Under the pieces are notes generated by a model. The model saw only the letters and a program-made list of their open reading frames with translations. It searched no databases and had not been told where the DNA came from. The position numbers and the translations under genes are program-made. Positions 54,257-61,231 of a stretch of 62,660 nucleotides of DNA are shown here, in pieces; the stretch's first letter is position 1; each line of letters starts with the position of its first letter. The stretch comes from Bdellovibrionales bacterium (GTDB lineage Bacteria > Myxococcota > XYA12-FULL-58-9 > SYDY01), in assembly GCA_005801425.1 (NCBI GenBank), contig SYDY01000042.1:1-62660 (forward strand). The letters are read 5' to 3'.

Positions 54257-57132
54257 TAACCTAGATAGGCTTGAGCCATCGCACGGATCCGTGGATGAAT
54301 ATCGCCCAATAAAATATCTTTGTATTTTTTTAATTGTTCTTTTTTGAGACGATAAAGCGTTGTTATAGCGGTTTCACGGCACACAAAGTTCGGACTGTTG
54401 AGCAGGCGCTCAACAGCTGGAACAAGTTGTAAAAAGTTTCCATCGGCCACGGCATGGATCGCACATGCCTGGATCCAGAAATTCTCATCCTCAAGAAGAT
54501 TTTCAATGCATTGTTCTGGTTTCTTCGACTGTTGGTGTGATGCGGAAATAGTAAGTCCATCGTCAAATACGCCGATCAAAAATGTTCGCATTTCGTTTGG
54601 TAGAATGTTCTCTAAAAGTTCAATGGCATTGGCTCGCGTAAGCTCATTTTGGCTACGCAAGTTAATCGCAATGATGCGGACCGTTTGCGGTGGTAATGAG
54701 AGTGCGAGCAACGCAAGAATGGCCTGTTTGCATTGGTCCATTTGCCGCCTTAATGCTTCTTGCAATAGCTGAAAACCAGAAGGTGTATCGGTTAAATGAT
54801 CTAGATCGCGCGTTTGTGAAAAAATTGTATAGTATCGAGATGCTTCGTCGAAAATAGTTGTGTTGATAATTTTTTCGTGGAGAGCGATGCGACCACCACG
54901 CCAAATGTGTTCTTCAAGTGCATGGGCAATGGCATGGCGCACCTGCGGTTGTTTGTGATTGATATGTGGTGTGAGCATTTCTATCGCAGTGGGGGAATCG
55001 ATTTTTGCTAAGGTCCATACGGCCAATACCTGTTCATCGGCATGCCGTGTGATGTCATTGAGAATGATGCACATGGGCTTTATGGCATGTTCACCAAAGG
55101 TTGCGAGGGTTGCTACCACTGCATGTTTTAAACGCGGATCGCGCAGATGCTCGAGTAACGCAGGAATAAGTTTTGGATTTTTTAAACGGCGACACGCATA
55201 AATGGCAGACGTGCGCACACGTGGATCTTCATCATGGATCAATGCGATCAGTATTTGATCAAGATTATAGATGCCCACTTCTCCAAAGACCCATGCGGCA
55301 GCGATCCGTTCATCTACCTCAGGAGATTTTAGCATGTGCTTTAATCGTTGTGCGCTGTGTGCCACTGCCTCGATATCCGCATATCTGATTTGTCCTGCAA
55401 TCGCGGCTGCGCGTACCCGTGGATGGGGGTCTTCAAGCAAATGGGCCAAATATTCGTCGTTGTCATCAGGCTTGGATGCACAGTAGGTGAGTGTTGCAGC
55501 AATACGAACGTCTGGCGATGGATCATTAAGCATTGGGACGATTGCCTGTTGATTGATACTGTTGCAGTCCGACAAGACAGCAAGAGCCTGAATACGCACA
55601 GACGTACTTGGGTGCAGAATAAGATCCTCAACCGTACTGAGAATGGGTTTCTGAAGGGCGGGTGTGATCAGTCGTACAAGATCCAAGGTGTGTAATATTT
55701 CCCCTTCGGAAGAGCCATGAAGGGTTTTTTTTAATATCTGCACGGACGCTTCATCTTGGATGTAAATGCGCGTATCGCTGCTTGCAAATCTGCGCCCCCG
55801 CAGCGTGGTGATCAGCGTTTTGAGATATTCTGTTTTGAGAAGGCGTAGCACGGCAAGCCATGCGATCACACCGAGAACAACGAGAATGCTTAACTGTGTG
55901 GTGCTTGCATGGGGTGTTATATAACCGAAATGCCATGGCTTAAATCGACCCACAAACAAAGCAATAAGTGCACCCGTAAATCCGATGGCCACAGGTTTAA
56001 TGATGCCATCGATGACCGCTTTTCCTTTGCCACGCAGTCGTTCAGGGACAGGCACGTACAGGAGCGCGAGTGTTGATTCGTGAATGGTATAGCGGAGCAT
56101 ATTCTCAGATCCCTTGGCCAAGGTGACCGCAACAAGTGCTGGGATGATTTCAGGAAAAAACAATCCACCTGTTCCTACCAGAAGCGCGACAGGGAGTGTT
56201 GCAAGGGATGTAAAAATCCCAAATCGTTCAACCCATCGTGTGGTAAGAAAAAATTGGATGATCACACTAAAAATGCCTGTGATACCCATAAATTGTCCCA
56301 AAAAGGCACTGCGTGCGTCTTTGTTGGCAATCGAATCACCTATGATGGTTTGAAATTGATAATCAAGAATGGTTGATACAATGTAGCAACATGCGACTGT
56401 TGCGGCGATAAAACGCAAGTGATGGTGTTTTAGGACATGTCTGAACGACATACCTTGTGTTTTCGATGATTTTGTATGCGCATTATTCCATGATGCTTGA
56501 AGCTGTTTGTTGGTGATGCGCCCTATGGCACGTACACAAAAAAAACATATCGTCAGAAATCCACACATCACAAAAAGAATATTTTCTGTACTGATTCGAT
56601 GAACAAGGTGACCAATGCCAAATCCCACAACAATATTGGCGGTGACGCCACACCCTGCAATGAGTGCGTAGAGGCGCCTTGCTTGCCGTGCATTGAATAT
56701 ATCGTTGAGCAAGCTCCAGAACTGAAGAACAAGCAATGTGCCGAAGACATCGACCCAAACATAAAATATCCAATAAAGGGTGTGTGATGGTCGATGAAAT
56801 TGCCATCGGAAGATCAACGTGACGACGATAAGAAAGCAAAGCGTTGCCATATTGAATTGGTCACGACGTAGGAGGCGTTCTATGTGGGAATAAAATGCCA
56901 TGACAGACGAGACCGTAAGCGCCACGACGATATAAGCGAGTGGCAATTGGCCCCGGTAATCGGGTATTTCAAGAAAAAATGTGGTGCGCGCGATGCGAGA
57001 CAAAATGAAACAGCCGATGGTACAAAAAAGATAAAGCCCCGAAAGCAATGTGATTTTGGTTTCGGCGGGTTTGATCCGCAGGGCATTCATGCAAACACTT
57101 AAATAATCAGAAACACTTCTTCTCAATTCCAC
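54256..57132 (-). CDS. ATP/ADP-translocase-like (NTP/NDP) carrier fused to C-terminal HEAT repeats
   Basis: A 958-aa protein. Residues 25-450 carry about twelve membrane helices. The phrases SGLYLFCTIGCFILSRIART, QFWSLLNDIFNARQARRLYA (like the translocase motif after helix 4) and RYTIHESTLALLYVPVPERL, followed by RGKGKAVIDG, place it with the NTP/NDP antiporter or MFS-type superfamily. Residues 470-958 are about ten to twelve HEAT repeats (for example EDPHPRVRAAAIAG, NDPSPDVRIAATLTY, HDEDPRVRTSAIYACRRL). The carrier family moves nucleotides in parasites and plastids; fusion to HEAT repeats suggests a regulated or scaffolded carrier, and the substrate cannot be deduced. The stop overlaps a hairpin. 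Confidence 0.8.
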   Translation of the reverse strand: MELRRSVSDYLSVCMNALRIKPAETKITLLSGLYLFCTIGCFILSRIARTTFFLEIPDYRGQLPLAYIVVALTVSSVMAFYSHIERLLRRDQFNMATLCFLIVVTLIFRWQFHRPSHTLYWIFYVWVDVFGTLLVLQFWSLLNDIFNARQARRLYALIAGCGVTANIVVGFGIGHLVHRISTENILFVMCGFLTICFFCVRAIGRITNKQLQASWNNAHTKSSKTQGMSFRHVLKHHHLRFIAATVACCYIVSTILDYQFQTIIGDSIANKDARSAFLGQFMGITGIFSVIIQFFLTTRWVERFGIFTSLATLPVALLVGTGGLFFPEIIPALVAVTLAKGSENMLRYTIHESTLALLYVPVPERLRGKGKAVIDGIIKPVAIGFTGALIALFVGRFKPWHFGYITPHASTTQLSILVVLGVIAWLAVLRLLKTEYLKTLITTLRGRRFASSDTRIYIQDEASVQILKKTLHGSSEGEILHTLDLVRLITPALQKPILSTVEDLILHPSTSVRIQALAVLSDCNSINQQAIVPMLNDPSPDVRIAATLTYCASKPDDNDEYLAHLLEDPHPRVRAAAIAGQIRYADIEAVAHSAQRLKHMLKSPEVDERIAAAWVFGEVGIYNLDQILIALIHDEDPRVRTSAIYACRRLKNPKLIPALLEHLRDPRLKHAVVATLATFGEHAIKPMCIILNDITRHADEQVLAVWTLAKIDSPTAIEMLTPHINHKQPQVRHAIAHALEEHIWRGGRIALHEKIINTTIFDEASRYYTIFSQTRDLDHLTDTPSGFQLLQEALRRQMDQCKQAILALLALSLPPQTVRIIAINLRSQNELTRANAIELLENILPNEMRTFLIGVFDDGLTISASHQQSKKPEQCIENLLEDENFWIQACAIHAVADGNFLQLVPAVERLLNSPNFVCRETAITTLYRLKKEQLKKYKDILLGDIHPRIRAMAQAYLG

Positions 57133-57157
57133 TGCCTTAGCCTATCATTATTCGCAC

Positions 57158-57186
57158 GTCATCCCCACGAAAGTGGGGATCCATGG
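57158..57186. repeat. Palindromic repeat before tatD, GTCATCCCCACG family
   Basis: GTCATCCCCACGAAAGTGGG then GATCCATGG. The stem CCCCAC/GTGGGG is perfect, with compensatory change relative to the copies at 11530 and 34541 (CCCGC/GCGGG). It precedes the tatD start and would add a false N-terminus if an upstream start were chosen. Confidence 0.75.
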
Positions 57187-57229
57187 TATCAGGGCGCCAC
57201 TTGCTGCGCCTTGTGGTAGGAGAACCGCT

Positions 57230-58024
57230 GTGTACATCGACGCCCACTGCCACCTTGAAGAAGCCACTTATGCTGAAGAATTGCCCGATGTTATTGCCCG
57301 CGCCCTGGAAGCAGGTTTGAGTCATTTCATTGCGGTGGGTGCATCGGGTGTACTTGCAGGGGCCCATGAAGCGATTGCATTGGCGTCACGCGTGCCTCAG
57401 GTTTTTGCGACATGCGGCGTACATCCCCATGATGCCGGATCGGTTACGCCATCGGTTGTCGAAACCTTGGAGTCTTTGTTGAGGGCTCCCAAGGTGGTTG
57501 CTCTTGGAGAAGTCGGGCTTGATTATTACTACGATAACGCGCCTCGTGCGCAGCAGCGCGCGTTTTTTGAGGAAACCCTTCGCATGGCCGATCGTGTTGA
57601 GCTGCCTATCATGTTGCACATTCGTGATGCCCATGAAGATTGTTTGCATATCCTCGATCATATCGGTGTACCGTCGGCAGGGGGTGTGGTTCATTGCTTT
57701 ACGGCGGGGCCAAAAGAAGCCGAAGCCTACTTGGCGCGTGGCTTTTTTCTGTCGATCCCTGGGGTCGTCACCTTTAAAACGGCAGAGCTATTGCGTGAGG
57801 CCGTGCAGATGATGCCCGAAGATCGTATTTTATTGGAAACCGACTGCCCTTATCTTGCGCCTGTCCCATACCGAGGCAAGCGCAATGAGCCCAGTTATTT
57901 GCCGGCAACCGCTGCAGCTGTTGGTATGCTGCGGGGTACTACAGGGATGCATGTAGGCATGGCCGCAAGTGCCAATACCAAACGCTTATTTCGGCTCCCA
58001 TGTATTATGACCTCTCCCTCTTGA
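57230..58024 (+). CDS. tatD: TatD-family metal-dependent DNase
   Basis: A 264-aa TIM-barrel hydrolase. The start is a GTG with AGGAG seven bases upstream; an upstream in-frame start falls in the palindromic repeat. Metal ligands are H6 and H8 (YIDAHCH), E94 (LGEVGLDYY), H130 (MLHIRDAHED), H155 (VVHCFT) and D205 (ETDCPYLAP), the TatD pattern. It has 3'-5' exonuclease activity on DNA in known members. The last codons and stop (MTSPS) lie in another palindromic repeat at 58011-58066. Confidence 0.92.
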   Translation: MYIDAHCHLEEATYAEELPDVIARALEAGLSHFIAVGASGVLAGAHEAIALASRVPQVFATCGVHPHDAGSVTPSVVETLESLLRAPKVVALGEVGLDYYYDNAPRAQQRAFFEETLRMADRVELPIMLHIRDAHEDCLHILDHIGVPSAGGVVHCFTAGPKEAEAYLARGFFLSIPGVVTFKTAELLREAVQMMPEDRILLETDCPYLAPVPYRGKRNEPSYLPATAAAVGMLRGTTGMHVGMAASANTKRLFRLPCIMTSPS

Positions 58025-58066
58025 GGGAGAGGTCGTCGAGCGACAGCGAAGACGGGTGAGGGTTAG
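58011..58066. repeat. Hairpin repeat covering the end of tatD
   Basis: CCTCTCCCTC (58011-58020) pairs with GAGGGAGAGG (58023-58032), followed by TCGTCGAGCGACAGCGAAGA and CGGGTGAGGGT. The tatD stop is inside the hairpin, so the protein's last residues are repeat-derived. Its position allows a terminator-like effect before the rimP operon promoter. Confidence 0.7.
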
Positions 58067-58089
58067 AGATAAGTACCCACAAGGCCGTG

Positions 58090-58119
58090 TTGACACCTGA
58101 CATAGAACTAAGGTACCAT
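58090..58119 (+). promoter_or_regulatory. Sigma70-like promoter of the rimP-nusA-infB operon
   Basis: TTGACA (58090-58095), 18-bp spacer, TACCAT (58114-58119; 4 of 6 to TATAAT). It would start transcription near 58126, giving a leader of about 100 nt that contains a terminator. Confidence 0.5.
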
Positions 58120-58189
58120 TCGACCACATTTAGTTGCTGTTTTCGTGCTGGCGCATGCTGGCGATGTGCTGGTACGATGCGCGTTAGAT

Positions 58190-58212
58190 GGGCCCCGAGG
58201 CCCTTTTTTTTT
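58190..58212 (+). terminator. Intrinsic terminator in the leader, 15 bp before rimP
   Basis: Stem GGGCC (58190-58194), loop CCGA, GGCCC (58199-58203), then nine T residues (58204-58212). It lies between the predicted promoter and the rimP SD, so it fits an attenuator for the operon. Upstream arms GCGCAT and ATGCGC (about 58152-58180) could form a competing fold. Confidence 0.82.
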
Positions 58213-58226
58213 GACTTGGAGTTCCG

Positions 58227-58715
58227 GTGGCGACCAAAAACATTGCACAAAGCGTAACAGACGCTCTCGTGGGTGTTCTCTCGGCTGAAGGTTATGACCT
58301 TTTGCTGGTTGAATATGTCCCGAGTATGCAAGTTTTGCGTCTCTACATCGATCGTGATGGCGATGTTGGGGTCACTCTGGATGATTGCAGTACTGTGTCG
58401 CGTTTGGTGGGTGACATATTGGACGCCGAAGGGATGTCTGATGCCATACCAGGTCGCTATCGCCTTGAAGTGTCTTCTCCGGGTCTTGACCGGCCTTTGA
58501 CGCGTCCGAAGGATTTTCAACGCTTTGTAGGGCGTCAGGTCAAGTTAAGCTTGGCAGAGGCTATTGCAGGGCAGAAACGTTTGACGGGGAGTTTGGTGAC
58601 GGCAGACGATCGCGGTGTATGTGTCGGCGTGGATGGCAAAGAGCTTCCGCTTGCATATGACCAGATCCGAAAGGCACGATTGGTGCCTGACTTCGAGCAT
58701 GCTGCACGAAGATAG
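58227..58715 (+). CDS. rimP: Ribosome maturation factor RimP
   Basis: A 162-aa cytoplasmic factor for 30S maturation. The start is a GTG with GGAG (58218-58221) upstream. The N-terminal domain has GYDLLLVEYVPSMQVLRLYI, then DGDVGVTLDDCSTVSRLVGD, and the family end of the domain RYRLEVSSPGLDRPLTRPKD; a C-terminal SH3-like domain follows. Length is typical. It is first in the classic rimP-nusA-ylxR-infB order and starts 15 bp after an intrinsic terminator. Confidence 0.95.
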   Translation: MATKNIAQSVTDALVGVLSAEGYDLLLVEYVPSMQVLRLYIDRDGDVGVTLDDCSTVSRLVGDILDAEGMSDAIPGRYRLEVSSPGLDRPLTRPKDFQRFVGRQVKLSLAEAIAGQKRLTGSLVTADDRGVCVGVDGKELPLAYDQIRKARLVPDFEHAARR

Positions 58716-58742
58716 TAATACGGTTGGGTAAAGGAGATTTCC

Positions 58743-60515
58743 ATGGATGCAAATCTAAGCGCTGTGCTGGACCAAGTAGGAAAAGACAAAGGTATCGATC
58801 GCAGCATTTTGGTGAGCACCCTGGAAGAAGCAATCCTTGCAGCAGCCAAACGTGCGTTTGGTACAGAACGTACTTTGCAAGCGACATTCAACCCTGAAAA
58901 AGGCGCTGTTGACCTTTCCCAAACGATTCGTGTTGTGAATGAAGTCACCGATATTTTTAACGAAATTAGTGCGAGCGAATGTGCTGAGCGCGGTGTTGAA
59001 GTTGAAGTTGGCGATGAGATGGTCTTCCCTATTTTTTATCTTGAGGGCGATGCAGGTGCGGCCCGTGAGCAAGATGAAATGTACGGTGATATTCTTCGTC
59101 TTAAAACATATCGCCGAAGCTTTGGACGTATTGCTGCCCAAACAGCAAAACAGGTCATCATTCAGCGTATTCGTGATGCAGAACGAGGCATTATTTATAG
59201 CGAATACAAAGACCGTAAAGGTGAGCTGGTGACAGGGATTGTTCGCCGTTTTGAACGTGGCAATCTGATTGTTGATTTGGGCCGTGCAGAGGCTATTTTG
59301 CCGTTGCGTGAGCAGTGCCCTCGTGAAACCTACCGTGCAGGCGACAGAATGCAAGCCTACGTGTTGGACGTCGAGGAACATGCACGTGGCCCGCAAATTG
59401 TGTTGTCGCGAACCACGCCTGAACTTCTTGTGAAGCTTTTTGAACTCGAAGTGCCTGAGATTTTCGAAGGTATTGTGCGCATTGAGAGTGCCGCTCGTGA
59501 GCCAGGTTCACGCGCAAAGATTGCGGTGAGCTCCAGCGATCGTGATGTGGACCCCGTAGGTGCATGTGTTGGTATGAAGGGCTCGCGTGTGCAGGCTGTA
59601 GTACAAGAGCTGCGTGGCGAAAAAATCGATATCGTGCCGTATTCGGAAGATTCTGCCACATTGGTTTGCAATGCTTTGCAGCCTGCAGAAGTCAGCCGAG
59701 TTTTGATCGACGAAGGCAATCGTTCTATGGAAATTATTGTTCCTGACGATCAGCTGTCTTTGGCCATTGGGCGTAAAGGACAAAATGTTCGTTTGGCAAG
59801 TCAACTTACCGGGTGGCGTTTGGATATTCACTCGGAATCACGCATTCAAGATATTAAGGCGCGCGCATGGTTGAGCCTCAAAAAAGTAGAAGGCTGTAAC
59901 GAATTTCTTTTACAGACGCTTTACAATCACGGCATTCGTTCGGCTCAGGATTTGGTTGAAAGCGACCGTGACTTTTTGCTTCAGTTCCCCGGTGTGGAGC
60001 TTGAAAATATTGATCGTTTGCTTGCGAGCGCAAAAACCGCGGCTGAACAAGATCGTGAACAAGAGCAGCAGGCCAAAGCGGAATCTGATCACGCTGCACA
60101 GGTTGCGAATATTGCAAAACGTTTGCAAATTTTGTTGCGCTTGGACGATGCGGGTCGCTTGAAGCGTGTTCGTGGCGTCACCGATCTTAACTTTGAGGCT
60201 TTGTGCAAGGCGAATATTGTCACCATCCAACAGCTCGCTGACAGTGATGTGACGGAATTGTCGGAACAGACAGGTTTCTCAGAGAAAAAATCGAAACAAC
60301 TCAAGTATGCTGCCAATCAAGAAATCAAAGATGAAGCTGCTTTGCGTGAGCAGGGCGTGTCTTTTGGTTTGGAAATTGTTGGTGGTATTGTGCGCTTGCC
60401 AGGATACGAAGAACCCTCGGTTGTTGCTGCGCCTGCACAAGCAGACATGGCGGCATCGATGATCCCTGTTGATGATTCAGACAGTGCTCAAGGTGTCGAG
60501 AACGAAGGTGTTTAG
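58743..60515 (+). CDS. nusA: Transcription termination/antitermination factor NusA
   Basis: A 590-aa RNA polymerase-binding factor. Order: N-terminal RNAP-binding domain (1-125), S1 domain (about 135-200, LVTGIVRRFERGNLIVDLGR), KH1 (VGACVGMKGSRVQAVVQELR, near 270-290) and KH2 (LSLAIGRKGQNVRLASQLTG, near 335-355). A long C-terminus (385-590) has helix-hairpin-helix-type repeats (YNHGIRSAQDLVESDRDFLL, VTIQQLADSDVTELSEQTGF) that resemble the acidic repeats of E. coli NusA. The protein is longer than many NusA proteins. The SD is AAGGAG, six bases before the ATG. Confidence 0.96.
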   Translation: MDANLSAVLDQVGKDKGIDRSILVSTLEEAILAAAKRAFGTERTLQATFNPEKGAVDLSQTIRVVNEVTDIFNEISASECAERGVEVEVGDEMVFPIFYLEGDAGAAREQDEMYGDILRLKTYRRSFGRIAAQTAKQVIIQRIRDAERGIIYSEYKDRKGELVTGIVRRFERGNLIVDLGRAEAILPLREQCPRETYRAGDRMQAYVLDVEEHARGPQIVLSRTTPELLVKLFELEVPEIFEGIVRIESAAREPGSRAKIAVSSSDRDVDPVGACVGMKGSRVQAVVQELRGEKIDIVPYSEDSATLVCNALQPAEVSRVLIDEGNRSMEIIVPDDQLSLAIGRKGQNVRLASQLTGWRLDIHSESRIQDIKARAWLSLKKVEGCNEFLLQTLYNHGIRSAQDLVESDRDFLLQFPGVELENIDRLLASAKTAAEQDREQEQQAKAESDHAAQVANIAKRLQILLRLDDAGRLKRVRGVTDLNFEALCKANIVTIQQLADSDVTELSEQTGFSEKKSKQLKYAANQEIKDEAALREQGVSFGLEIVGGIVRLPGYEEPSVVAAPAQADMAASMIPVDDSDSAQGVENEGV

Positions 60516-60526
60516 GGAAAAATTAT

Positions 60527-61231
60527 ATGTGTGCTGCACGGGGCAAAATAAGGCGTCGCAATGCGCGACCCTCGGACGCTGGATGCGACGCGATGGGCGA
60601 CGTGTCTGGGCGTACCTGTGTGGTTTGCCGACAGCAGCGCGAACCTCGCGATTTGTTGCGCGTCAATTTTAACGCTTGCGATAACGAAAATTCCTTGGTG
60701 GTTTCGGGCTATGGTGGGCGTGGTGTGCACATCTGTGTGTCTGCGGCGTGTCTCCAAAACCTTGAGGCCCGTCATCTTGCGCGTGCACTACGTGCTGAGA
60801 TTGTGGCAAAGGATATCGACCATTTGCGCCGTGAAGTCTTGCCTCAGCTTGGGCTGGGACGGCTTTTAGGCACATTGGGGTTGGCGCGACGTTTGGGTGT
60901 TTTGGTGATAGGTGTCGATGCTGTGATTGAAATGCCTGTGGGTTCGGTGAGTTTTGTGGCAATTGATATCTCCGACCGGAGCAAACGCAGTTTACCGAAA
61001 AGTACGAAGCCGTTTGTGGATTCCCATACCATGGGCGCAGCGTGTGGCTTGGGCCGTGCGGGCGCTTTGGGTGTGACGACGGGCGAGCTTGCGAATAGAG
61101 CTGCATACTGGTTTTCGGTGTGGTACGAATCCGGCCGCGCTTGTGATGGGGCAAAGGACGGTGCTACGGCACCGGAGATAGCGCCAACGCGCCATCTTCG
61201 GTTGGGTGAGCAAGGTGGTGGACATGTCTAA
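60527..61231 (+). CDS. YlxR (DUF448) and L7Ae-like fusion protein
   Basis: A 234-aa protein in two parts. Residues 28-92 are YlxR-like: GRTCVVCRQQREPRDLLRV with C31 and C34, and GRGVHICVSAACLQN with C70 and C75. Residues 95-190 (LLGTLGLARRLGVLVIGVDAV) look like an L7Ae-type RNA-binding fold. Between nusA and infB, separate YlxR and YlxQ proteins are usual in Gram-positive bacteria; here they are joined. Function in other bacteria is in RNA binding and nucleoid or RNase P regulation. It overlaps infB by 8 bp. Confidence 0.82.
   Translation: MCAARGKIRRRNARPSDAGCDAMGDVSGRTCVVCRQQREPRDLLRVNFNACDNENSLVVSGYGGRGVHICVSAACLQNLEARHLARALRAEIVAKDIDHLRREVLPQLGLGRLLGTLGLARRLGVLVIGVDAVIEMPVGSVSFVAIDISDRSKRSLPKSTKPFVDSHTMGAACGLGRAGALGVTTGELANRAAYWFSVWYESGRACDGAKDGATAPEIAPTRHLRLGEQGGGHV

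Noticed and set aside
57173-57229. Upstream start for tatD giving about 19 extra residues
   Set aside because: The extra residues come from the palindromic repeat and its flank; AGGAG lies before the GTG at 57230 and the metal-binding strand YIDAHCH starts right there.
59293-59719. Long minus-strand frames opposite nusA and other housekeeping genes
   Set aside because: They are mirror frames of strongly coding sequence, with no SD and no family resemblance.
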